In this document: positions 51,133 to 58,175 of the stretch, one piece after another
Layout of the letters: each line of letters opens with the position of its first letter
Position numbering within the stretch: position 1 is the first letter of the stretch
Source: Caldisericota bacterium
GTDB taxonomy: Bacteria; Caldisericota; JANLFM01
Direction of reading: 5' to 3'
DNA length: 58,175 nt
Assembly: GCA_024655865.1 (NCBI GenBank)
Contig: JANLFM010000001.1
Coordinates: 126,397-184,571 of the forward strand
Made by a program: the position numbers and the translations under genes
The notes under the pieces: generated by a model
What the model was told of the DNA's origin: nothing
What the model saw: only the letters and a program-made list of their open reading frames with translations
Databases searched by the model: none

Positions 51133-52179
51133 CTAAAACCGTAGACCGAGAAGAAAGGCTATGAACAAAGTGGCCGCAGTAAAATCAGCAGCGGTTGCAG
51201 GGTAAAGTTCCCCCTCAGATTGGCTCAGTTCCTGATCCAGTTCCAGTAAAGCCTCGGTTCCCTCTTTAGTCCTCAAACCGCCCAGTTTGAGAATTTCCTT
51301 CGCTTCATGCGAGATTTCCTGGGCTTTGTTTCTGCCGATATTAACCGCTTCGCGAATATCTCTGGCATTCTTTAATCCCACCCACCTGGCTATGCAGGGA
51401 TCTCCTTGCTCAAAGCTGGCAAGGATTGTCAGGAAAGCTTCTACAGTTGCCGTGTTTATGTCCCTGGTCTCCCTGAAACTGTTAATCAAGGTTGGGTAGC
51501 CAATCTTAAAGCAGGTGGATTTAAGTCCATTCGCCCATTCCTGCGCAAATTCATCCCAGGTGCAGGCTTTCATGGCCTCATAAAGGGTAATTCCCTGGGA
51601 TATAATTTTAGACTCCGCCTCCTCATCAAATATGTCAGGTACTTCCACCTCGGCGGTCTCCGAGAGGCGCCCCAACTCCTCGGGGGAACAGCCCATGCGC
51701 ATTACTTGATAGAAATCAACCGCGTCATGGGAAGTGGTCGAAGAAATAACCTCACTGATATTTTCCTGCAAGCCTTCCAGGGTCAAGGTACCCTTTTCGG
51801 CAAAGGTTTTACCGCTTGCAGCTGCGATCGGAACAAATAAAAGAATCGGTCCCGAGTGAGTATCCCCTCCCAGGTGCCACAGACGCACGCTCTCCATCCC
51901 CTGTTTTATCAGGTTACCAATACGGATATTGGAGATTTTTAGCTTTTTTTCTCCGGCGCGGATCCCCCTTAGGGCAGCTTCGCGAATCGTGGGTCCAATC
52001 GCCACCCCACCGGTCAGGAAATGCTCATATGTCCCTGCGCGTCGAAGAGGGAGATCAGCAGTTTTGCTTACGCTCCCAGGTTTTGGTCCGGTACTGACCT
52101 CAACTATTGAAGCGAGCTGACCGCAAAGCATAATGTAATCCGCAATCTCTTGCCTGGAAGAGGAAACAAGCTTCGTCAT
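51133..52179 (-). CDS. CitG/MdcB-like triphosphoribosyl transferase family protein, copy 2
   Basis: A 348-residue COG1767 protein, about 55 residues longer than copy 1. The N-terminal motif is VSTGPKPGSVSKTADL (28-43) and the second motif is GGDTHSGPILLF, close to the classical GVNTHKGAIF of CitG, so this copy keeps the motif better than copy 1. It lies upstream of mobA on the strand opposite to the C1 operon. A role in pterin cofactor ribosylation is inferred from context. Sequence divergence from copy 1 is large, so they probably act on different substrates. Confidence 0.82.
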   Translation of the reverse strand: MTKLVSSSRQEIADYIMLCGQLASIVEVSTGPKPGSVSKTADLPLRRAGTYEHFLTGGVAIGPTIREAALRGIRAGEKKLKISNIRIGNLIKQGMESVRLWHLGGDTHSGPILLFVPIAAASGKTFAEKGTLTLEGLQENISEVISSTTSHDAVDFYQVMRMGCSPEELGRLSETAEVEVPDIFDEEAESKIISQGITLYEAMKACTWDEFAQEWANGLKSTCFKIGYPTLINSFRETRDINTATVEAFLTILASFEQGDPCIARWVGLKNARDIREAVNIGRNKAQEISHEAKEILKLGGLRTKEGTEALLELDQELSQSEGELYPATAADFTAATLFIAFLLGLRF

Positions 52180-52198
52180 CTTAATTTAAATTTCAATT

Positions 52199-52228
52199 TA
52201 GATATCATTTTAATTGTTTCGCGGTCAA
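52199..52228 (-). promoter_or_regulatory. possible promoter of the citG-like/mobA group
   Basis: On the minus strand TTGACC (52223-52228) and TATCTA (52199-52204) are 18 bases apart, ending 19 bases before the ATG at 52179. The -10 box is weak. Confidence 0.35.
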
Positions 52229-52361
52229 GGCATCGCTTGCTTTTCCTGTCTTAAGAGTAGCTTTTCAATTTCCTTTTAAGCCAGCTTCTCTGGTTTGCAA
52301 TTTTGATCGAAAAAGCGAGCAACTGCACCTACCCCGCATCGTGTAATTGCTTCAAGTAGAT

Positions 52362-52367
52362 TATAAT
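52362..52367 (+). promoter_or_regulatory. TATAAT -10 box before the small membrane protein
   Basis: A perfect TATAAT 37 bases before the ATG at 52405. I see no convincing -35 hexamer. Confidence 0.4.
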
Positions 52368-52404
52368 AAATAATTGAAGTTCACGAAAGAAAGCGGGGGT
52401 TATC

Positions 52405-52812
52405 ATGGACGAGCGGATTGAACCAGAAGAGCGAAGGGAAGAGGACTTGAATCGAGAGGAATTCAGGGAAAAGGAAAGCCCCTGGCGCCATACCGGGTCC
52501 CTCACCGGAGCGTTAATTTTAATCGTAGTGGGAATTGTCTTCCTTTTGGACAATGCCTGGGGAATCAAAGTAGGTAATTGGTGGGCGCTCATTATTCTTA
52601 TCCCCGCATTTGCCGCCTTCGCACGCGCCTGGTCCGTTTATCGGGCAAAGAGCAGATTTACCTATGAGGCTTCCAGCTCCCTGACCGGAGGGCTGATCCT
52701 GGCTTTGGTAGCTTTCATCTTTCTCTTCTCCCTGGATTGGGGCAAAGTCTGGCCTGCATTCTTGGTTGTTCTTGGTCTTGGAGCCCTACTGGGCGCAATG
52801 CTCCGGAGATAG
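52405..52812 (+). CDS. LiaI/LiaF-type small membrane protein
   Basis: A 135-residue protein with a 30-residue acidic, charged N-terminus followed by four predicted membrane helices (about 32-50, 57-74, 92-108 and 111-131), arranged as two helix pairs. The layout matches the LiaI-LiaF-like transmembrane region found in envelope stress and small hypothetical proteins. No partner kinase or regulator is next to it. Function unknown. Confidence 0.7.
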   Translation: MDERIEPEERREEDLNREEFREKESPWRHTGSLTGALILIVVGIVFLLDNAWGIKVGNWWALIILIPAFAAFARAWSVYRAKSRFTYEASSSLTGGLILALVAFIFLFSLDWGKVWPAFLVVLGLGALLGAMLRR

Positions 52813-53088
52813 AACTTCGGGCCTGGTAAATTGCTCCTAAGGTAATGTGGCTGAAAATGCCTCCTAAATAGGGGATCTGGTCTCCCTATACATCCCCTTA
52901 ATTTGTACCTGCACTGACCTTCCTGAGGGCAAAATGAGGCCATTTTCAGGGTGTACAAGACTAATTAAAAGTGCAGGAAAATAGTCAAAACTATAAGAAA
53001 AAGAGACCGTAGCCGCTCGCTTTTTGATGCTTTCAATCGCTTTTTTTGAGGGGCAAAGAATTGAACACCTAAGATCAGGAGGAAGTGC
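52813..53088. other. intergenic region with nested inverted repeats
   Basis: 276 bases without a gene. It holds several complementary pairs: CTGAAAATGCCTC (52851-52863) with GAGGCCATTTTCAG (52936-52949, one extra base); AGGGGAT (52870-52876) with ATCCCCT (52892-52898); TTGTAC (52903-52908) with GTACAA (52953-52958); CCTGCACT (52908-52915) with AGTGCAGG (52970-52977). These suggest a folded RNA or a decayed element. Confidence 0.4.
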
Positions 53089-53598
53089 ATGAAGGATAAA
53101 GCAGGAAAGGGAATAAAGTGGAAATCCCGCAAGACCTGGAGGGAGAAACTGGAAAAAGAGCAGGAACGGAAGATTGTCCCCGTTCCAGAAAAGTGGCAAA
53201 AGCAGTACGGTACTGGAACCATGCTCGTCCCCAGGCCTCTGGATGTGGATTCCCTAATCAGACAGGTTCCCAGGGGGGAACTTGTGACCATCTCTCAGAT
53301 CAGAGAAAGGTTGGCTTCCCTTTATGGCGCTGATACATGCTGCCCTTTGACCTGTGGGATTTTTCTCAGGATTAGTGCTGAAGCCGCCGAGGAGGACCTG
53401 CGCTTAAGTGAAATGCCCCTGGATCGGGTCACACCTTACTGGAGAGTTATCAGGGAGGACGGGAGCTTGATCGACAAATTCCCGGGAAACGGAGAGCTAC
53501 AGAGGGCTTATCTGGAAGAGGAGGGCCATGTTCTGGAATCTGGTAAAAAGGGTATCCTTCGGGTAAAAAATTTTGAAAAATCCCTGCACAGGTTTTAA
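53089..53598 (+). CDS. MGMT-family DNA-binding protein (alkyltransferase-like)
   Basis: A 169-residue protein with a basic N-terminus (about 1-40) and a domain similar to the C-terminal DNA-binding part of O6-methylguanine-DNA methyltransferase: the VDSLIRQVPRGELVTISQIRERLA helix-turn-helix near 52-75 and a TPYWRVIREDG segment near 124-134. The nucleophilic Cys of PCHRV is replaced here, while a CCPLTC group lies earlier. It may recognise alkylated DNA without repair, as alkyltransferase-like proteins do, or act in another way. A GGAGG site precedes the start. Confidence 0.75.
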   Translation: MKDKAGKGIKWKSRKTWREKLEKEQERKIVPVPEKWQKQYGTGTMLVPRPLDVDSLIRQVPRGELVTISQIRERLASLYGADTCCPLTCGIFLRISAEAAEEDLRLSEMPLDRVTPYWRVIREDGSLIDKFPGNGELQRAYLEEEGHVLESGKKGILRVKNFEKSLHRF

Positions 53599-53615
53599 AG
53601 TTTTTGGCATTGGGA

Positions 53616-54530
53616 ATGATTTCACGGCTATGTTTTGAACTCTCACCCATTTTTCTGATCATTACGGGGGGTGTTTTTCTTGCCCTTTATTTAGGAAAAA
53701 GGCCCCTATGGTTGATCATTATCTCGGTCCTCTTTCTGGCCTTGGGCTTCCTTTTGATTTACGCCATCCACATTGCCCCTCAGGCGCTGAAAGTGAATGG
53801 AGTCACTTTCAGCCTCAGTACCACGATCGAAAAGCCTTCTTACAGAATTGCCTTGTTTTCCGACCTTCACGTTGGCGCCCTAAAAGGGCGAAGATGGGCA
53901 GAGAGGGTGGTGGAAACGATCAACAAGGAAAATCCAGATTTAATCCTAATTGGTGGAGATTTTGTTTTCCAGGCTGACCCTCAAAAGTTAAAGGACTACC
54001 TCGGGCCTTTAAAGGAGTTGAAAGCAAGGGAGGGCGTTTATGCGGTTTTGGGAAACCATGATTATGGAGTCCCCGGGGAGGATGTATCCTCAGAGTTGGA
54101 ACTGGTTCTGGCTGAACTGGGAATTTCCCTCCTCCATAATCAAAGCGTGGAGTTTCAGAACTTCACCCTCGTCGGCGTTGACGAGGTGTGGGCAGGGAAG
54201 TCGAACCTCGAAAATGCCTTTCTTAAGGTGAAAAACGACAAACCCGTAATTTCCCTTTGCCACAATCCGGATATCTTTCTCTCCCCATCAAACTCCGAGG
54301 GGATCGGTGCCTTCCACGCTGATCTCTGGCTATTGGGCCACACTCATAATGGCCAGGTGAGGCTTCCCCTTTTGGGTCCCGTTTTTCTCCCCACGGAAAC
54401 AGGAATGGAATGGGGATTTTACGATACCCCCTATGGCCCAGCCTTTATCACTCAGGGCGTGGGGGAAAGCGGGGCAAAGATCCGCTTTCTCACGGCTCCT
54501 GAAGTGGTAATTCTCGATTTAAAAATTTAG
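53616..54530 (+). CDS. YkuE-type membrane-anchored metallophosphoesterase
   Basis: A 304-residue phosphoesterase with two N-terminal membrane helices (about 7-25 and 31-51) and a calcineurin-like domain. Metal-site motifs are FSDLHVG, GGDFVF, LGNHDYG and the late GHTHNGQ. The start is uncertain: ATG at 53616 is given, but an in-frame TTG at 53604 lies just upstream and neither has a good ribosome binding site. Relatives cut UDP-2,3-diacylglucosamine or other phosphodiesters at the membrane; the substrate is unknown. Confidence 0.85.
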   Translation: MISRLCFELSPIFLIITGGVFLALYLGKRPLWLIIISVLFLALGFLLIYAIHIAPQALKVNGVTFSLSTTIEKPSYRIALFSDLHVGALKGRRWAERVVETINKENPDLILIGGDFVFQADPQKLKDYLGPLKELKAREGVYAVLGNHDYGVPGEDVSSELELVLAELGISLLHNQSVEFQNFTLVGVDEVWAGKSNLENAFLKVKNDKPVISLCHNPDIFLSPSNSEGIGAFHADLWLLGHTHNGQVRLPLLGPVFLPTETGMEWGFYDTPYGPAFITQGVGESGAKIRFLTAPEVVILDLKI

Positions 54531-54593
54531 ACAGTATTTTTAAATTGATAAACCCGTTGCCTCCTCCAGTGCCTTCAGGTTAAACTCTAAACC

Positions 54594-55778
54594 ATGAAGG
54601 AGAAGCCCTGGAATCTTCAGCTCATCCTGATCAGCATCGTCCGACTGATCCTCACTACCGGCCTGAGAATGGCTTATCCTTTCCTACCGGAGATTGCCCG
54701 GGGCCTGAACGTTTCCACTGAGACCGTTTCCCGCCTGATTTCCTTTCGCGCCCTGGCAGGATTTTTGAGCCCCCTTTTTGGCCCTCTTTCCGAAGCTTTG
54801 GGGAGGAAGGCGATCATGCTCCTGGGAATAGCGCTTTTCTCCATGATCTCGTTACTTGTGGCCCTTTTCCCTTCCATCTGGACTCTGGGGATCGCTCTCT
54901 TTTTAATCGGACTGTCCAAGGCCATTTTCGATCCAGCGATGCAGTCCTACCTTGGCGATCGGGTCCCTTACAGGAAAAGGGGCTGGGCGGTGGCGGTAAC
55001 CGAGTTTTCCTGGTCCGGTTCTCTTCTTTTGGGCGCGCCATTTGTTGGGCTCTTGATCCAATTGCAGGGCTGGTCCTCTCCTTTTTTGGCCCTTTCCGTC
55101 CTGGGATTCGCCTTTACGTTCATCCTTGGTTTGGCCATCCCTCAAATAAAGGGGGGAACGATCGGAGAAACCCCAAAATTCGCCAGGGTTCTCAAGGAGA
55201 ATCCAGTAATATTTTCCGCAGCCGTCTTCGCCACCCTGACCCTTTTTGCCAACGAGGCGATCATGATCGTTTACGGGGTCTGGATGGAGAGCTCATTCAA
55301 TTTGAGCATTACCGGGCTGGGGCTTACTGCTGGGTTGATCGGCGGTGGGGAGCTTCTGGGGGAATTAACGGCGGGGCTCGCCGTGGATCGTTTTGGAAAA
55401 AGGAGGGTGATCATAATCTTTTCCGCTCTGACTGCGCTTATTTACCTGCTTATCCCCCTCATCAGCAGGTCCCTCTGGAGCGCTCTGCTTTCTCTGTTTC
55501 TCCTTTTTTACTCCTTTGAAACTACTATCGTAGCCGTAATCCCTTTGTTCACAGAACTTGTGCCTCAAGCCAGGAGCGTGATGATGTCCGTTTCTGTGGC
55601 CTCTCAGAGCATGGGAAGAGCATTGGGAGCTCTACTGGGCCCGTCTATTTATGCCTGGAAGGGCTTTGGCTTAAGTGGCATTCTGGCCTTCATCTTTATG
55701 TTCTTAGCACTGGCAATCTTCGCCCTTAAGGTGAAGGAATCTCGCCCTCGACCCCAAGCAGGCGAACTGAGAGTTTAG
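54594..55778 (+). CDS. MFS transporter
   Basis: A 394-residue major facilitator with about twelve membrane helices. The loop 2-3 motif appears as SPLFGPLSEALGRKAIM (near 55-71) and a second, related loop as GELTAGLAVDRFGKRRV (near 255-271). The family suggests efflux of drugs or metabolites; no substrate evidence. It is intact, unlike the exporter remnant at 30.2-31.1 kb. Start at 54594 has only a weak ribosome binding site. Confidence 0.88.
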   Translation: MKEKPWNLQLILISIVRLILTTGLRMAYPFLPEIARGLNVSTETVSRLISFRALAGFLSPLFGPLSEALGRKAIMLLGIALFSMISLLVALFPSIWTLGIALFLIGLSKAIFDPAMQSYLGDRVPYRKRGWAVAVTEFSWSGSLLLGAPFVGLLIQLQGWSSPFLALSVLGFAFTFILGLAIPQIKGGTIGETPKFARVLKENPVIFSAAVFATLTLFANEAIMIVYGVWMESSFNLSITGLGLTAGLIGGGELLGELTAGLAVDRFGKRRVIIIFSALTALIYLLIPLISRSLWSALLSLFLLFYSFETTIVAVIPLFTELVPQARSVMMSVSVASQSMGRALGALLGPSIYAWKGFGLSGILAFIFMFLALAIFALKVKESRPRPQAGELRV

Positions 55779-55844
55779 AACCCCTTTTCCTGCTTGAAAG
55801 GTGGATTTATAAAAGAGTGGAGCCCTTTAGAGAGGCTCGCCATT

Positions 55845-56279
55845 CTAAAGCTGGGAGGTGCAGTGGGGACACCTTGTGGCCTTCGAGGGGATCTGGGAGA
55901 GGCAGTAAGGACATTCCTTGGTGGCTGGAACTGGAGCTTCTTTTTTCCTGCGGAAACGATTTATCTGCCGGATTACAAGGAAGAGCACGAAGCTCACGAC
56001 GAGAAAGTTTAATACCTCATTGAGAAAAACCCCATAATTAATAGTAGGCGCTCCCGCTGCCTTGGCTTCGGCCAGCGAGGCGTAATGAGTCCTTGAAAGG
56101 TTGATGAATAAATTGGAGAAGTCCACCTTCCCCAAGAGCATCCCGATAGGAGGCATGATTACGTCATTGATTAAAGATTTAACCAAGGTACTTGTTGCCG
56201 CTCCCAAGATGATTCCCACTGTCATGTCAATCAGCGAACCCCTCAGAGCGAATTCCTTAAACTCTTTCCACAAGCTCAA
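55845..56279 (-). CDS. mscL: large-conductance mechanosensitive channel MscL with zinc-ribbon tail
   Basis: MscL opens under membrane tension to release osmolytes on hypo-osmotic shock. The 144-residue protein has the N-terminal helix [20 protein letters not shown], the pore-forming TM1 (about 16-43) and TM2 (about 84-104). The usual charged cytoplasmic helix is replaced by a linker and a four-cysteine zinc ribbon at the C-terminus (CPYC and CPHC, about 122-140). Confidence 0.93.
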   Translation of the reverse strand: MSLWKEFKEFALRGSLIDMTVGIILGAATSTLVKSLINDVIMPPIGMLLGKVDFSNLFINLSRTHYASLAEAKAAGAPTINYGVFLNEVLNFLVVSFVLFLVIRQINRFRRKKEAPVPATKECPYCLSQIPSKATRCPHCTSQL

Positions 56280-56356
56280 TCACCTCCATTTTGAGATTAC
56301 TGAAAACAGGGCCAGCACAAACAGGCTAGCTAGCAAGTACCCGCTCTCTCTCGGGC

Positions 56357-57748
56357 TCAGAGCTCAATAGTTTTACCCCTCTCCGCAACAATCACAGCGG
56401 GAAACAACTCCTGGAACTTATCGGGATGCAGGGTATGAATGGGAATTAAAAAATCCGGGTTGATCGCGCTTACTAATTCCCCAAGCTCTTCCCGACAGGC
56501 GTGCCCTGAGGCATGAGAATCCACTCTTTCCAGGTTGAAGCGTTGACACCAGTTCTTCAAAATATCGGACTCGAGCTCGTCAATGGGGTCCTCCAGGATC
56601 TCGGACATGGAAAAGATATACAGGCTTCCCGGCTCCGGCCTGACCTCCACGAGTTCAGTGAGATGGTAGAAATCCAGAACCCAGATGAACTCCTCCTGGG
56701 ATTTTCCGATCTCCATAGCGGTTATTTTTCTCTCTCTGAGGCAGGGTCTCTCCCAGCTTTTTGCCCCTTCCTCTTTAAGCATACAGCTTTGATAGTCTTT
56801 ATCGAGGAAATCCCCGGTTTTCGCCCGATGAAAGTGCACCAGAACGTTCTTCTTATCCTCCCACATAGCCTTAGCCAGGCCCAGGTGGGGATCGTCCTTT
56901 AAGGAATCGATCACGCAAGCGGTTTTCAAGGGAATGGCGAGCTTTCTTTTACTGTCTTTGGCAATTCTGTAAAAGGTGTATAACCTGTCAAGGTCCTTGG
57001 GATAAAGACCCACGACCACGAGCTTACTGGCTTTTTTCACCTTTTCTGAACACATCAGGTAGACGTTTTCCTCCGAGTCCCGCCGGGAGGAATCGATCCT
57101 CGTTCCTTCCAGGATAAGCGCCTTAGGGCGAGCTTGAGCCGCTTCTTTTAGAAAATCCTCCGAGAGCTGGGAAAATGGACCGTGAAAACGAATATCTCCG
57201 GAGTAAGCCAAGGTTCCATCGGGAGTTTCCACTATAAAGCCATAGGCTCCGGGCACGGAGTGATCCACATGAATGGGCCGCACCAGAATGTTTTCCCCCA
57301 CCTGGATCTTATCTCCTGTTCGGAAACAGCGTAATTCCTGGTGCTTTCCTAACTTGAATCTCGTTCCTGTAAGCTCTACCGCGGAGAGAATGGAAAAAGT
57401 GGTTTCTCCCATATACAGGGGGATCTCAGGGTGCAGAAACTTGACAAACATACAATGATCGCCGTGAGCGTGTGAAATGAAGACACCGGAATAGCGAAGG
57501 TCTTGGGGTTTAAGGCTGGTAAGTTTAAGGAGTTCGGGATGGTACAGGCCTGAAAGAGGGGGAACTAAGTCAAATTCAAGATAATCCAGAAGACCAGCGC
57601 TGTTCCTCGGTTGCAGGAACTCATAGAAATACTCTTTCCCCCGGGAAAAGCTTTGCCCGAAATCCAAAAGGATACGCTCACCGCCAGCTTCAAGCTCCAC
57701 AATATTTCCTCCGATCTCCCCCACTCCGCCCCATAAGGTAACCTTCAT
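56357..57748 (-). CDS. RNase J-like beta-CASP metallo-hydrolase
   Basis: A 463-residue MBL-fold hydrolase. Motif 1 GGVGEIGGN is near 7-15, the zinc motif HAHGDH is at 93-98, YSGDIRFHGP carries the metal-bridging Asp (near 183-192) and the late HASGHA matches the beta-CASP C motif. It resembles RNase J and its relatives but has an unusual insert after residue 35 and lacks the C-terminal RNase J domain. RNA or another phosphodiester may be the substrate. It starts one base before the end of the WYL gene. Confidence 0.85.
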   Translation of the reverse strand: MKVTLWGGVGEIGGNIVELEAGGERILLDFGQSFSRGKEYFYEFLQPRNSAGLLDYLEFDLVPPLSGLYHPELLKLTSLKPQDLRYSGVFISHAHGDHCMFVKFLHPEIPLYMGETTFSILSAVELTGTRFKLGKHQELRCFRTGDKIQVGENILVRPIHVDHSVPGAYGFIVETPDGTLAYSGDIRFHGPFSQLSEDFLKEAAQARPKALILEGTRIDSSRRDSEENVYLMCSEKVKKASKLVVVGLYPKDLDRLYTFYRIAKDSKRKLAIPLKTACVIDSLKDDPHLGLAKAMWEDKKNVLVHFHRAKTGDFLDKDYQSCMLKEEGAKSWERPCLRERKITAMEIGKSQEEFIWVLDFYHLTELVEVRPEPGSLYIFSMSEILEDPIDELESDILKNWCQRFNLERVDSHASGHACREELGELVSAINPDFLIPIHTLHPDKFQELFPAVIVAERGKTIEL

Positions 57749-57749
57749 A

Positions 57750-58175
57750 TCATGTCTCCCGGGAATATTCGGCTAAGAGGTTCCGGAGAATCTTTACCGC
57801 TTCTTTGCGGAGTTCTGGGGGACGAAGTATTTCGGACTTATCCCCCCAAGACATTGCCCACCACAAAACCTCTCTGGGTTCCGCCACCCTTACTGTAAAA
57901 AGCAGATGGCCGTCCTTTTTCCTTTTTAAGTTCTGGGTGGGGTGCCACATAACCTCTTCGATCATGGGAGCTATTGAGGGTTCAAACCGGACAACCACTT
58001 CTTTCAATTCAGTTCCCCCTATGACCTGAAAGGCCCCCTCTAAAAAACTCTCCAGGTTAAACCCTTTTTTAATTTCGAAGGTAAAGGGGGTCAAATTAAC
58101 TCTGGAGAACCGGTTAAGGCGAAAGAGCCTTACCTCTTTTTCCTGATGCGAATAGGCTATTACATACCAGGAGTG
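57750..58175 (-). CDS. WYL-domain regulator (partial, N-terminus outside window)
   Basis: The frame is open from the window edge to the stop at 57750, about 141 residues. It begins with SWYVIAYSHQEKEVRLFRLNR, the hallmark WYL start, followed by the VREVLWWAMSWGD type C-terminal WCX part (EPREVLWWAMSWGD). The upstream helix-turn-helix lies outside. WYL regulators sense ligands or nucleic acids; some control defence genes. A shorter ORF start at 58094 is internal to the domain and is not the real start. Confidence 0.82.
   Translation of the reverse strand, partial: HSWYVIAYSHQEKEVRLFRLNRFSRVNLTPFTFEIKKGFNLESFLEGAFQVIGGTELKEVVVRFEPSIAPMIEEVMWHPTQNLKRKKDGHLLFTVRVAEPREVLWWAMSWGDKSEILRPPELRKEAVKILRNLLAEYSRET

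Noticed and set aside
36804-52179. The whole contig being archaeal because of the H4MPT genes and DUF2193
   Set aside because: Alanine racemase, D-amino acid transaminase, LipB, MscL, SLH repeats and TATAAT promoters flank the block on both sides, so the host is bacterial.

Overview
The window is a chromosomal segment of a bacterium that carries a large block of archaeal-type C1 genes. The bacterial assignment rests on alanine racemase, D-amino acid transaminase, LipB, LemA/HtpX, MscL, a secreted SLH-domain protein, many AGGAGG-type ribosome binding sites and sigma70-like -10 boxes. The low-potential Fe-S proteins, the tungsten/molybdenum-type formylmethanofuran dehydrogenase genes and myo-inositol-phosphate synthase would fit an anaerobic, possibly thermophilic lineage with an S-layer, but I cannot name the phylum from this stretch. 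No rRNA, tRNA, CRISPR array, insertion sequence or integrase was seen.

Layout. 1-7643 (minus strand): end-truncated tsaD, threonine aldolase, a PLP aminotransferase, lipB, a PPC-domain protein, a membrane-anchored HExxH protein, a DUF885 peptidase and dCTP deaminase. 7712-11033 (minus): a tightly packed five-gene operon for a multi-subunit flavin/Fe-S amino-acid (proline, hydroxyproline or sarcosine type) dehydrogenase, laid out like archaeal pdhAFXB with a separate 2Fe-2S protein in front. 11344-22594 (plus): GT21 glycosyltransferase, MacA/MacB-type exporter, lemA with two tandem htpX genes, D-amino acid transaminase, VOC protein, BsuPI-SLH surface protein, DUF72. 22873-31089: DUF362-type Fe-S protein, T4 endonuclease V-like glycosylase, a 946-aa STAND ATPase with ten TPR units, then three consecutive damaged genes (methyltransferase with a frameshift, PIF1/RecD-like helicase with an in-frame amber, MFS exporter with an internal deletion) around one intact Cys-rich small gene. 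31253-36394: two GNAT proteins, thiamine-binding protein, alanine racemase, ARPP-1 protein, monoacylglycerol-lipase-like hydrolase.

36395-52179 is the core of interest. A DUF2193 gene (a family I know only from archaea, mainly methanogens) has its own long leader and a strong terminator and looks codon-optimised. It is followed by a ten-gene operon with overlapping start/stop codons: mtdB-like dehydrogenase, COG2232 ATP-grasp, fwdD, fwdB, fwdA, ftr, fwdC, mch, RimK/MptN-like ligase, CitG-like protein, COG1665 nucleotidyltransferase. Convergent to it are myo-inositol-3-phosphate synthase, mobA and a second CitG-like gene. Together these encode the tetrahydromethanopterin/methanofuran route between methylene-H4MPT and CO2, plus enzymes that probably make or modify its cofactors (pterin, bis-MGD). 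Unlike the bacterial Fhc complex of aerobic methylotrophs, this set keeps the metal-binding cysteine of FwdB and the FwdD subunit, so it looks like a real redox formyl-methanofuran dehydrogenase.

52405-58175: small membrane protein, MGMT-like DNA-binding protein, YkuE-type phosphoesterase, MFS transporter, MscL with a zinc-ribbon tail, RNase J-like beta-CASP hydrolase and the end of a WYL-domain regulator.
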